Assembly: GCA_947628975.1 (NCBI GenBank)
Contig: CANRBW010000031.1
Span: 1-12,312 of the forward strand
DNA: 12,312 bases
Source: an uncultured Oscillospiraceae bacterium
GTDB lineage: Bacteria > Bacillota > Clostridia > Oscillospirales > Oscillospiraceae
Reading direction: 5' to 3'
In this document: positions 1 through 7,172 of the stretch, in pieces
How the letters are laid out: every line of letters begins with the position of its first letter
Numbering within the stretch: the first letter of the stretch is position 1
Notes under the pieces: model-generated
Seen by the model: the letters and a program-made list of their open reading frames with translations, nothing else
The model's database searches: none
Told to the model about the DNA's origin: nothing
Translations under genes and position numbers: made by a program

Positions 1-200
1 GGGAGGCTTTGGACCAGATCCAGCCCCAGATGCTCCAGGTCCGGGTGGACCTGACCGACCTGTCCTCCGTCCCCGACGGCCAGAGCCTGGTCCCGGCCAA
101 GGTGAGTCTGCGGGGCGTGGCCGACGCCGGCGCGGTGGGGGAGTACAGGGTCTCCGTGGCGGTGGGCGCCACCGCCCGCCAGCTGGAGGGCGGACAATGA
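1..200 (+). CDS. C-terminal end of a probable YbbR/CdaR-like protein (5' truncated)
   Basis: The reading frame is open from the window edge, so only about the last 66 residues are visible. They read as a small all-beta repeat: a 'VRVDLTDLSSVPDGQSLV' stretch, then a valine-rich strand pair ending 'GEYRVSVAV'. That layout (VDL..L..G.., V.V, Y.V.V) resembles the last YbbR domain of CdaR-type proteins, which are membrane-anchored regulators of the diadenylate cyclase CdaA; this assignment is inference from a short fragment. A TTG at position 9 could be read as a start, but the frame is open upstream of it and the domain is incomplete, so I treat it as internal. The stop (TGA, 198–200) overlaps the ATG of the next gene by 4 nt, indicating translational coupling. 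No membrane segment or catalytic residue is visible in the fragment. Confidence 0.6.
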   Translation, partial: EALDQIQPQMLQVRVDLTDLSSVPDGQSLVPAKVSLRGVADAGAVGEYRVSVAVGATARQLEGGQ

Positions 201-616
201 CCCAGCGCGCGGTGGTGCGGCGCCTCCTGGACGGGGGCCGGGTGGAGGTGCTGGTCCAGCGGGTGTCCGCCTGCTCCCATGACTGCGACAGCTGCGCCGG
301 GTGCGGCTCCATGGTGAAGGAGCCGGAGCTCACCGCGGTGGCCCTGGACCCCCTGGGGGCGCGGGTGGGCCAGCGGGTGACGGTGGAGAGCTCCACCTCC
401 CGCGTCCTGCGGCTGGCCGCCATGCTCTATCTCCTGCCCTTCGTGGGGCTGTTCGCCGTCAGCGTCCTCTTGCGCGGCGTGTCGGAGGGGACGGCCGCCC
501 TGGCCGGACTGGGCGCCTTCTTCGCGGTGCTGCTGGGGGTCTGTATCCCCCTGGACCGGCACCTGCGCCGCCGGGGCGTCACCTACCGGGTGGTGGCCCT
601 GGAGGAGGGCAGGTAG
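197..616 (+). CDS. RseC/MucC-family (SoxR-reducing system) membrane protein
   Basis: This 139-residue protein has the RseC family layout. A short soluble N-terminal part carries a compact cysteine motif (C26, C30, C33, C36, in 'CSHDCDSCAGCG'). A basic-flanked region follows, then two hydrophobic segments at about residues 74–92 and 100–119, and an Arg-rich tail. RseC proteins are inner-membrane proteins linked in proteobacteria to the sigma-E regulator and to the Rsx/Rnf electron-transfer machinery that keeps SoxR reduced; in Clostridia the partner is not established. The Cys cluster suggests Fe-S or other metal binding, by inference. The ATG overlaps the upstream stop by 4 nt, and the next gene starts one base after this stop, so it lies inside an operon. 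No rnf/rsx genes are visible in the window. Family call good; exact role unknown. Confidence 0.8.
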   Translation: MTQRAVVRRLLDGGRVEVLVQRVSACSHDCDSCAGCGSMVKEPELTAVALDPLGARVGQRVTVESSTSRVLRLAAMLYLLPFVGLFAVSVLLRGVSEGTAALAGLGAFFAVLLGVCIPLDRHLRRRGVTYRVVALEEGR

Positions 617-617
617 C

Positions 618-1484
618 TTGTTCGGCTATGTGCGGCCGGACCGCTCCCACCTGAGCGACCCGGCGTGGGAGAGCTACCAGGCCGCCTACTGCGGCCTGTG
701 CCACTGCCTGAAGCGCCGGTGCGGCTTCGCCGCTCGGTTCACCCTGCAATACGACTTCGTCTTCCTCTGCCTGCTGTTGGAGGACCGGGGGGAGGAGACC
801 GTCTGCCGGCGGCGCTGTGCCGCCCATCCCTGGCGGCCCCGGCCCTGCCTGGCCGCCACCCCGGCCATGGAGCTGTGCGCCGACCGGAGCGTGATCCTGG
901 CCTACTACAAGCTGGCCGACGGCGTGGCGGACGAGACCGGCCCGACCCGGCTGAAGAGCCGGGCGGCGCGGTGGGCGCTGGGGCGGGCCTACCGGTCCGC
1001 CAGGGGCAGACAGCCCGACTTTGACCGCCACGTCGCCCTCTGCCTGGGGGATCTGGACCGGCTGGAGCGGGAAAACTCCCCCCGGATGGACCGGGTGGCG
1101 GACGCCTTCGCCCGGCTGTTGGCCGGGGCGGCCCCGGAGACCGGCGCGGGGGGCCTGGACCGGCCCCGCCGGGAGCTCCTCTACCACCTGGGCCGCTGGA
1201 TCTACCTGGCCGACGGGGTGGACGACCTGCCCCGCGACCTGGCCAAGGGGCGCTACAACCCCGTGGCCGCCCGCTTCGGCCCGGAGCCGGACCTGACCTA
1301 CCTGGCCACCACCATGACCCATTCCCTTTCCCTGGCCCAGTCGGCCTTTCAGCTCCTCCCCCGGACCCGCCGGGGGGAACTTTTGGAAAACATCCTCTAT
1401 CTCGGCTTGCCCCACGTCCAGGCTCTGGTGCTGGCGGGGAAGTGGGACGGGGGGAGAAAACGCGGCAGGAGAGATCAGCCATGA
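618..1484 (+). CDS. DUF5685-like Cys-containing protein of unknown function
   Basis: This 288-residue protein starts at a TTG (618), preceded by a GGAGGAGGGCAGG-type ribosome binding site. The start is supported because the 'MFGYVRP' N-terminus is the one I recall for DUF5685 proteins. Visible signatures are an early 'YCGLC' motif (C25, C28) with C30 and C35 close by, more cysteines around residues 50–88, the block 'ILAYYKLADGVADE' (about 93–106), and an Asp-rich 'YLADGVDDLPRD' (196–207) followed by 'KGRYNP'. The two Asp-rich helical blocks loosely recall the metal-binding Asp motifs of all-alpha prenyltransferase-like folds, but that is speculation. No signal peptide or membrane segment is obvious. 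It sits one base after the RseC-like gene, and its stop overlaps the start of the J-protein gene (ATGA), so the three are probably co-expressed. No function should be assigned. Confidence 0.75.
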   Translation: MFGYVRPDRSHLSDPAWESYQAAYCGLCHCLKRRCGFAARFTLQYDFVFLCLLLEDRGEETVCRRRCAAHPWRPRPCLAATPAMELCADRSVILAYYKLADGVADETGPTRLKSRAARWALGRAYRSARGRQPDFDRHVALCLGDLDRLERENSPRMDRVADAFARLLAGAAPETGAGGLDRPRRELLYHLGRWIYLADGVDDLPRDLAKGRYNPVAARFGPEPDLTYLATTMTHSLSLAQSAFQLLPRTRRGELLENILYLGLPHVQALVLAGKWDGGRKRGRRDQP

Positions 1485-2113
1485 GCGACCCGTACAGCAT
1501 TCTGGGGGTAAGCCCCGGCGCCAGCGACGAGGAGATCAAAAAAGCCTATCGGGAGCTGGCCCGGAAGTATCACCCGGACAACTACCAGGATAACCCCCTG
1601 GCCGACCTGGCCGAGGAGAAGATGAAGGAGATCAACCAGGCCTACGAGGAGATCACCCGCCAGCGGGCCGGGGGTCAGAGCGGGGGCTATCAGGGCCAGA
1701 GCGCCGGGACGGCCTATCAGAGCCAGAGCGCCGGGGCGGCCTACCAGAGCCAGAGCGCCGGGTCCGCCGACCCGTTGCTCCGCCAGGTGCGCCAGAGCAT
1801 CCAGATGGGCGATCTGAACGCCGCCGAGCGGATGCTCACCCAGCAGGCCACGGTGAAGAACGCCGAGTGGTACTTCCTCATGGGGGAGGTGTGCTACCGC
1901 CGGGGCTGGCTGGACGAGGCCAGGCAGAACTACCAGATGGCGGTGCGGATCGACCCGGGCAACCTGGAGTACCGCCGGGCGTACAACATGATGAGCCGGG
2001 GAGGCTACGCCTACCGCCCCTACGGCAACGATATGGCCGACACCTCGGCCTGTGACTGCTGCACCACCCTGATGTGCATGAACTGCCTGTGCGGCGGTGG
2101 GAGGGGTTGCTGA
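1481..2113 (+). CDS. J-domain (DnaJ-like) protein with repeat linker, TPR-like region and Cys-rich tail
   Basis: The ATG at 1481 is chosen because it begins the canonical J domain ('SDPYSILGV'), overlaps the upstream stop by 4 nt and follows AGGAGA; an in-frame upstream ATG at 1442 only adds basic residues. The product is 210 residues. The J domain spans about 1–65 with the HPD motif at 31–33, so it should stimulate an Hsp70 ATPase. A Gly/Gln/Ser linker with three near-identical 9-residue repeats follows (70–96). Next is a helical, TPR-like segment (about 97–170; 'WYFLMGEVCYRRGWLDEA', 'NYQMAVRIDP'). The tail carries seven cysteines between residues 191 and 210. The DnaJ zinc finger and C-terminal substrate domains are missing, so this is not DnaJ itself but a specialised class C J protein. 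The tail may bind metal or be lipid- or membrane-associated (inference). Confidence 0.88.
   Translation: MSDPYSILGVSPGASDEEIKKAYRELARKYHPDNYQDNPLADLAEEKMKEINQAYEEITRQRAGGQSGGYQGQSAGTAYQSQSAGAAYQSQSAGSADPLLRQVRQSIQMGDLNAAERMLTQQATVKNAEWYFLMGEVCYRRGWLDEARQNYQMAVRIDPGNLEYRRAYNMMSRGGYAYRPYGNDMADTSACDCCTTLMCMNCLCGGGRGC
1688..1768 (+). repeat. Three in-frame 27-bp tandem repeats in the J-protein linker
   Basis: Three consecutive 27-bp units (1688–1714, 1715–1741, 1742–1768) encode YQGQSAGTA, YQSQSAGAA and YQSQSAGSA. They differ at only a few bases each. A degenerate half-unit lies just upstream (GGQSGG). The units are in frame, so copy-number change would only lengthen or shorten the flexible linker between the J domain and the TPR-like part. 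Confidence 0.9.
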
Positions 2114-2653
2114 GTGAAGCGTCGATCCCCTCTCTTTCCCCTGGCTCTGGACGCCGTGCTGACCGCCCTCTCCCTGGCCGCGCTCTACCTCTCGGCGGTG
2201 ATCCCCACCGGCCGGTGGGGGACGGCGGCGGTGGCGGGGCTGTTCCCCATGGCGGCGGTGATCTCCCTGGGCGTGGGCGACGGCCTGAAGGTCTGGGGGG
2301 CGACCGGCCTGGTGGGGGCGCTGATTTTGCCCGACAAGCTCAACGCCGTGCTCTATCTGCTCCTGTTCGGGCTCTACCCCGTGGTCAAGAGCCTGCTGGA
2401 GCGCCGGGGGCCGCGGTCGCGGTGGGTCTGTCTGCTGGTCAAGCTGTGCTGGTTCAACGCCGTGGCGGCGGTGCTGGTCCTGGTGTTCCGGGGGCTCTTC
2501 CTGCCCGTCCTCCCCGAGGCGCTGGCCGAGCGGCTGTACCTGGTGTTTTTGCTGGGCAGCGCGGTGTTTGTGGGATACGACGCGGGCCTCTCCGGCCTGG
2601 CCGCCCTGTACGCCCGCCGGGTGGACAGGGCCCTGGACCGGGAGGGCCTATGA
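2114..2653 (+). CDS. Uncharacterised multi-pass membrane protein
   Basis: The 179-residue product starts at a GTG directly abutting the J-protein stop, with GGGAGGGG a few bases upstream. It is strongly hydrophobic, with about five or six membrane segments: roughly 9–28, 33–53, 57–72, 76–92, 102–128 and 140–165. Short loops include 'GVGDGLK', 'LPDKLNAVLY' and 'YPVVKSLLERR', and the C-terminus is charged. The size and the 'LYPVVKSLLER' loop recall small conserved membrane proteins found near yicC and J-protein genes in Clostridia; an ECF-transporter-like substrate-binding component is one possible fold, but I cannot support that from motifs. No catalytic motif or signal peptide is seen. Codon use matches its neighbours, so there is no sign of recent transfer. 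Function unknown. Confidence 0.75.
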   Translation: MKRRSPLFPLALDAVLTALSLAALYLSAVIPTGRWGTAAVAGLFPMAAVISLGVGDGLKVWGATGLVGALILPDKLNAVLYLLLFGLYPVVKSLLERRGPRSRWVCLLVKLCWFNAVAAVLVLVFRGLFLPVLPEALAERLYLVFLLGSAVFVGYDAGLSGLAALYARRVDRALDREGL

Positions 2654-2672
2654 TTTGGAGAGAGGTGAGGAC

Positions 2673-3557
2673 GTGATCAGAAGCATGACCGGCTACGGCC
2701 GGGGGGAGACCCAGCGGGACGGGCTCCAGGTGACGGTGGAGCTCCGGGCGGTGAACAACCGCTATCTGGACTGCGCCGTCAAGCTCCCCCGCGCCTATAT
2801 TTTCGCCGAGGACGCGCTGAAAAAGCAGGTCCAGGAGCGGGTGAGCCGGGGGAAGGTGGACCTGTTCGTCACCCTGACCCAGACCGAGGGGGAGGACCAG
2901 AAGGTCACCGTCAACAAGCCCCTGGCCAGGGAGTATATCCAGGCGCTGAAGACCATCTGGGCCCTGGGGGCGGGGGATCTGAAGGACGAGAGCTACCCCG
3001 CCTCGGTGGCCCGGTTCCCTGACGTGCTCACCGTGGAGAAGCGGGAGGAGGATCTGGAGACGGTGAAGGCCCGGCTCTTGGAGACCCTGGCCCTGGCCCT
3101 GGACGACTTCAACGCCATGCGTCTGCGGGAGGGGGAGAAGCTCCGGGCCGACATCCTGGGCCGGGCGGAGACCATCGAGGCCCTGGTGGGCCAGGTGGAG
3201 CGCCGCTCCCCGGAGACGGTCTTGGCCTACCGCCAGAAGCTGGAGGCCCGGCTCCGGGAGGTGCTGGAGAACCGCCAGTTGGACGAGAGCCGCGTCCTCA
3301 CCGAGGCCGCCATCTTCGCCGACAAGGTTGCGGTGGACGAGGAGACGGTGCGTCTGCGCTCCCACATCGCCCAGCTCCGGGAGATGCTGGACCAGGGGGG
3401 CGCCATCGGCCGGAAGCTGGACTTCCTCATCCAGGAGTTCAACCGGGAGGCCAACACCATCGGCTCCAAGTGCACCGACCTGAACGTCACCCGCCTGGTG
3501 GTGGATATGAAGGCGGAGATCGAGAAGATCCGCGAGCAGGTCCAGAACATCGAGTAG
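2673..3557 (+). CDS. yicC: YicC/YloC-family endoribonuclease
   Basis: The GTG at 2673 is chosen because it gives the family's typical N-terminus (M-I-R-S-MTGYGRG) and follows an AGAGAGG purine tract with suitable spacing; the ATG at 2685 is a less likely alternative. The open frame upstream of 2673 overlaps the membrane-protein gene in another frame and is not coding. The 294-residue product has normal family length. The YicC N-terminal domain covers about residues 1–155, with 'VELRAVNNRYLDC' near the front. A helical middle follows, then the C-terminal DUF1732 domain with the signature 'NREANTIGSK' (257–266) and the conserved amphipathic end. E. coli YicC and B. subtilis YloC have been characterised as endoribonucleases acting in RNA turnover, including of small RNAs. 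It heads the conserved yicC–remA–gmk–rpoZ set. Confidence 0.95.
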   Translation: MIRSMTGYGRGETQRDGLQVTVELRAVNNRYLDCAVKLPRAYIFAEDALKKQVQERVSRGKVDLFVTLTQTEGEDQKVTVNKPLAREYIQALKTIWALGAGDLKDESYPASVARFPDVLTVEKREEDLETVKARLLETLALALDDFNAMRLREGEKLRADILGRAETIEALVGQVERRSPETVLAYRQKLEARLREVLENRQLDESRVLTEAAIFADKVAVDEETVRLRSHIAQLREMLDQGGAIGRKLDFLIQEFNREANTIGSKCTDLNVTRLVVDMKAEIEKIREQVQNIE

Positions 3558-3571
3558 GGGGGACTTAGCAG

Positions 3572-3841
3572 ATGCAGCTGGTCAACATCGGCTACGGCAA
3601 CCTGCTGGCCGCCAACCGGGTCATCGCCGTGGTCAGCCCGGACTCCGCCCCGGTCCGCCGCATGGTCCAGGACGCCAGGGAGGCGGGGCGCCTGATCGAC
3701 GCCACCCTGGGCCGCAAGACCCGCTCGGTGCTGGTGACCGACTCGGGCCACGTGGTGCTCTCCGCCCTTCAGACCACCGCGCTCCAGGGGAGACTGACCG
3801 GCCGGGAGGCCGGCGCGCCGGAGGAGGAAGAGGAGCCATGA
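3572..3841 (+). CDS. remA: RemA-like DNA-binding regulator (DUF370)
   Basis: The 89-residue product lines up along its length with B. subtilis RemA as I recall it: 'VNIGYGNLLAANR', 'VSPDSAPVRRMVQDAR', 'LIDATLGRKTRSV' and 'DSGHVVLSA'. RemA forms ring-like oligomers that wrap DNA; in Bacillus it activates biofilm matrix and osmoprotection genes. The basic GRKTR loop (47–51) corresponds to the DNA-contacting loop (GRRTR in Bacillus); here the second basic residue is Lys. The C-terminus ends in an acidic run of glutamates, which varies in the family. The ATG lies 14 nt after the yicC stop, preceded by a GGGGGGA tract, and the stop overlaps the gmk start (ATGA). Matrix genes are not visible here, so the regulon in this organism is unknown; the position next to yicC and gmk is the conserved Firmicutes arrangement. 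Confidence 0.93.
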   Translation: MQLVNIGYGNLLAANRVIAVVSPDSAPVRRMVQDAREAGRLIDATLGRKTRSVLVTDSGHVVLSALQTTALQGRLTGREAGAPEEEEEP

Positions 3842-4470
3842 CGCCAAAGAAAAAGACCAAGGGTACCCTGATCGTGCTGTCCGGCCCGTCCGGGGTGGGG
3901 AAGTCCACCGTCATCGCCGAACTGCTCAGCGAGCGGAAGGACATCTACTTCTCCGTGTCCTACACCACCCGCGGCCCCCGGGTGGGGGAGGCGGACGGGG
4001 TCAGCTATCACTTCGTCTCCAAAGAGGAATTTGAGGGCATGATCGCGCGCGACGAGCTTTTGGAGTACGCCAAGTATGTGGACAACTACTACGGCACCTC
4101 CATGAAGGTCATCCGGGAGAAGCTGGACGCGGGGGTGGACGTTCTGCTGGAGATCGAGGTCCAGGGGGCCGCCACCGTCAAGCGCAAGTGCCCGGACGCG
4201 GTGTGCATCTTCGTCATCCCCCCCACCTTTGAGGAGCTGTCCCGCCGCCTCCACGGCCGGGCCACCGATGACGAACAGGTCATCCAGGGCCGGCTGGAGC
4301 GGGCCAAGGCGGAGTACCGCCAGATCCCGCTGTACGACTACCTTGTCATCAACGACAGCGTCCAGAGCGCCACCAGGGAGATCCTGTCCATCCTGTGCGC
4401 CGAGGGCTGTCGGGTGGACCAGAGACTGCCCATGATCCGCAATCAAATTGAAGGAGTGACCGCGCTATGA
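3838..4470 (+). CDS. gmk: Guanylate kinase
   Basis: This 210-residue cytoplasmic enzyme phosphorylates GMP (and dGMP) to the diphosphate with ATP, supplying GTP and indirectly (p)ppGpp precursors. The P-loop 'GPSGVGKST' is at residues 16–24 after a short basic N-terminal extension (MTPKKKTKG). The GMP-binding segment 'SYTTRGPRVGEADGVSYHF' follows, and 'YYGTS' and 'LLEIEVQGA' are the next family blocks. The lid region carries 'RRLHGRATDDEQVIQGRL'. Length is normal for the family. The gene overlaps remA at its start and rpoZ at its end by 4 nt each, so expression of the three should be tightly coupled. No unusual residue is seen in the active site. Confidence 0.97.
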   Translation: MTPKKKTKGTLIVLSGPSGVGKSTVIAELLSERKDIYFSVSYTTRGPRVGEADGVSYHFVSKEEFEGMIARDELLEYAKYVDNYYGTSMKVIREKLDAGVDVLLEIEVQGAATVKRKCPDAVCIFVIPPTFEELSRRLHGRATDDEQVIQGRLERAKAEYRQIPLYDYLVINDSVQSATREILSILCAEGCRVDQRLPMIRNQIEGVTAL

Positions 4471-4658
4471 TGCTCTATCCCGCCATGTCCGACCTGCTCC
4501 GGCAGGTGCCCAGCCGCTATATGCTGGTGAACGTCGTCGCCCAGCAGGCCAGGAAGATCGCCCAGACCGCCGAGGACGAGGGCTACCCCCTGGAGGCCAA
4601 GCCGGTGACCCTGGCCATCGACCAGGTGGCCCAGGGCCAGGTCATCCTCTCGGAGTAA
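4467..4658 (+). CDS. rpoZ: DNA-directed RNA polymerase omega subunit
   Basis: A 63-residue protein with the Firmicutes omega pattern: 'MMLYPAMSDLL' start, 'SRYMLVNVVAQQARKIA' as the conserved helix, and 'KPVTLAIDQVAQGQV' near the end. Omega chaperones the beta' subunit into the RNA polymerase core and stabilises the enzyme. The gene overlaps gmk by 4 nt, the standard linkage. Small size is normal for clostridial omega. GC-rich codon use matches its neighbours. The 12-nt gap after the stop leads directly to priA, without the coaBC gene that B. subtilis has at this point. Confidence 0.95.
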   Translation: MMLYPAMSDLLRQVPSRYMLVNVVAQQARKIAQTAEDEGYPLEAKPVTLAIDQVAQGQVILSE

Positions 4659-4670
4659 GCCCGGCCTCCC

Positions 4671-7154
4671 ATGCCGCGACAGCTCGCGGCGAAGCTGGCC
4701 CTGGCCGCGGCCACCTTCGCCATCGACAAGCCCTTTGACTACCTGGTCCCCGAGGCGCTCCAGGAGCGGATCCGGCCCGGGATGCGGGCCATGGTCCCCT
4801 TCGGCCGGGGAAACCGGGCCGTGGAGGGCTTTGTCCTGGCCCTGGGGGAGGCGGAGGAGCGCCCCCGCGGCCTCAAGGCGATCCTGACCCTGCTGGACGA
4901 CGAGCCGGTGCTGGACCGGACCGAGCTGAAGCTCTGCGTCTGGATGGCCCGGCGGTATTTCTGCACCGTCTACCAGTGCGCCAAGACCATGCTCCCCACC
5001 GGCCTGTGGTTCTCCATCCAGGACGTCTGCCGCCTGGCCCAGGGGGTGGACCGGGAGGCGGCCTTCGCCGCCGCTGGGCGGTCCAAGCCCGCCCAGCGCC
5101 TGGCCCAGCTCCTGCTGGCCCACCCCGACGGCATGGAGCTGCGCCAGCTGCGCCTGGCCTTCGGGACGGCGGACCCCGCCGGGGCGGTGCGGACCCTGGT
5201 CCAGGCCGGGGCGGCGGAGGTGATCCCCAGCGCCAAGCGCCTGGTTGCCGACAAGACCGAGCAGGTCTGCGCCCTGGCCGTCTCCCCGGAGGAGGCCCTG
5301 GCCGAGGCGTCCCTGCGCCGGAAGACCGCCCCCCTCCAGTACAACGTGGTGGAGCTGCTCTGCTCCGTGGGCCGGGGCGGGATGAAGGACGTGTGCTACC
5401 TCACCGGCGCCGCCCCCGCCACCATCAAGGCCCTGGTCAAGCGGGGCCTGGTGACCCTGGAGCGCCGGGAGGTCCTGCGCCGGGTAGACCTGGCCGGAGC
5501 TGGCAAGGGGGAGCCCTTTACCCTCAACGACGACCAGCAGAGGGCATTCGAGGCCCTGGAGGCCATGAGCCGGGAGGAGCGCCCCGGCGCGGCGCTGCTC
5601 TACGGCGTCACCGGTTCGGGGAAGACCAAGGTCTATATCCGGCTGATCCAGTCGGTGCTGGACCGGGGCCGGACCGCCCTGGTGCTGGTGCCGGAGATCG
5701 CCCTGACCCCCCAGCTCATGCGGATCTTCACCGGCTACTTCGGCGAGCTGGTGGCGGTGCTCCACTCCTCCCTCACCGAGGGGCAGCGCTATGACGAGTG
5801 GAAGCGGGTCCGCTCTGGCCGGGCGCGGGTGGTGGTGGGGGCGCGCTCGGCGGTCTTCGCCCCCCTGCGGGGCCTGGGCCTTGTGGTGCTGGACGAGGAG
5901 CAGGAGAGCTCCTACAAGTCGGAGAACGTCCCCCGCTACCACGCCAGAGAGGTGGCCCAGTACCGCTGTGCCGCCCAGGGCGCGCTGTTGTTGCTGGGCT
6001 CGGCCACCCCGTCGGTGGAGAGCATGTACCTGGCCCGGACGGGGAAGTACGCCCTGCTCACCCTCGCCGGGCGCTATAACCGCCAGGCCCTGCCCAAGGT
6101 CATCCTCAGCGACATGAAGAAGGAACTGCGCCGGGGGAACGACACCGACATCGGCCAGGAGCTGGAGGAGGAACTGCGGCGCAACGTGGAGCGGGGGGAG
6201 CAGAGCATCCTGCTCCTCAACCGCCGGGGGGCCCGCCAGCGGGTGGTCTGCCAGCGCTGTGGCGAGGCGCCCCAGTGCCCCCGCTGTTCGGTCTTCCTCA
6301 CCTATCACTCCGCCAACGGCCGCCTCATGTGCCACCACTGCGGCCACTCCCAGCCCCTGCCCCAGCGCTGTCCCACCTGCGGGGGGGAGCTGGCCTTCGT
6401 GGGCACCGGGACCCAGCGGCTCCAGACCACGCTGGAGACCATGTTCCCCGGCCGGGAGATCCTCCGCCTGGACGCCGACACCGTCTCCCCCAGCCGGTCC
6501 CACCAGTCCATCCTGGACCGGTTCGCCAGGGGAAAGGCCCCCATCCTGCTGGGCACCCAGATGGTGGCCAAGGGGCTGGATTTTGAAAACGTCACCCTGG
6601 TGGGGGTCATCAACGCCGACAGCGGCCTCTACCTCCCCAACTTCCGGGCCGCGGAGCGCACCTTCTCCCTGATCACCCAGGTGGTGGGCCGGGCGGGCCG
6701 GGGGGAGAAGGCGGGCCGGGCGGTGATCCAGACCTTCACGCCGGACAACGACGTCATCGCCGCCGGAGCCCGGCAGGACTACGACAGCTTCTACGCCCAG
6801 GAGATCGCCCTGCGCCGGGCCATGGGCACGCCCCCCTTTCGGGAGATCTTCGTCCTCACCGCCTCCGGCCGGAACGAGAGCGCCGTCCTGCGCCTGTGCC
6901 GCCGCCTGCGGGAGAGCCTGGACGCCGCCATGGCCGGGGAGCCCTACCGGAGCTGTCAGGGGGAGCTGCTGGGCCCCGCCCCGGCGGCCATCTACAAGCT
7001 CAACGACCGATACCGGTGCCAGCTCACCCTCTCCTGTCCCACCGGGAAGGGCGGCCCCCTGCGGGGCCTGCTGGCCCACTTTCTCCGCTGCGCGCAGCAG
7101 GACCGGGAAAACCGGGACGTGTCCCTCTTTGGGGACTACGACCCGATGGATTAA
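4671..7154 (+). CDS. priA: Primosomal protein N' (PriA), replication restart helicase
   Basis: The 827-residue product has full family length. PriA recognises stalled replication forks, unwinds DNA 3' to 5' and helps reload the replicative helicase. The 3' DNA-binding domain starts at once ('ATFAIDKPFDYLVP', about 14–27). The helicase core has Walker A 'GVTGSGKT' (312–319) and a Walker B 'DEEQ' (408–411), where DEEH is usual. The zinc module follows, with four Cys pairs (C527/C530, C536/C539, C554/C557, C567/C570), all eight present. Motifs V 'GTQMVAKGLDFENV' (from 628) and VI 'QVVGRAGRG' (from 670) complete the core. The ATG at 4671 has no clear Shine–Dalgarno, but the conserved N-terminus begins just after it and no better start exists; translation may rely on coupling to rpoZ, whose stop is 12 nt away. 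Confidence 0.97.
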   Translation: MPRQLAAKLALAAATFAIDKPFDYLVPEALQERIRPGMRAMVPFGRGNRAVEGFVLALGEAEERPRGLKAILTLLDDEPVLDRTELKLCVWMARRYFCTVYQCAKTMLPTGLWFSIQDVCRLAQGVDREAAFAAAGRSKPAQRLAQLLLAHPDGMELRQLRLAFGTADPAGAVRTLVQAGAAEVIPSAKRLVADKTEQVCALAVSPEEALAEASLRRKTAPLQYNVVELLCSVGRGGMKDVCYLTGAAPATIKALVKRGLVTLERREVLRRVDLAGAGKGEPFTLNDDQQRAFEALEAMSREERPGAALLYGVTGSGKTKVYIRLIQSVLDRGRTALVLVPEIALTPQLMRIFTGYFGELVAVLHSSLTEGQRYDEWKRVRSGRARVVVGARSAVFAPLRGLGLVVLDEEQESSYKSENVPRYHAREVAQYRCAAQGALLLLGSATPSVESMYLARTGKYALLTLAGRYNRQALPKVILSDMKKELRRGNDTDIGQELEEELRRNVERGEQSILLLNRRGARQRVVCQRCGEAPQCPRCSVFLTYHSANGRLMCHHCGHSQPLPQRCPTCGGELAFVGTGTQRLQTTLETMFPGREILRLDADTVSPSRSHQSILDRFARGKAPILLGTQMVAKGLDFENVTLVGVINADSGLYLPNFRAAERTFSLITQVVGRAGRGEKAGRAVIQTFTPDNDVIAAGARQDYDSFYAQEIALRRAMGTPPFREIFVLTASGRNESAVLRLCRRLRESLDAAMAGEPYRSCQGELLGPAPAAIYKLNDRYRCQLTLSCPTGKGGPLRGLLAHFLRCAQQDRENRDVSLFGDYDPMD

Positions 7155-7172
7155 CGCGGGAGGGAAGGAACT

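Noticed and set aside
1442..1480. Upstream ATG for the J-protein gene
   Set aside because: It would add 13 mostly charged residues before the canonical J-domain start and deepen the overlap with the upstream gene; ATG 1481 has its own ribosome binding site and the usual ATGA junction.
579..1539. Long minus-strand frames antisense to the DUF5685-like gene
   Set aside because: Low-complexity Gly/Pro/Arg content and no motif; they are shadows of the plus-strand gene in GC-rich DNA.
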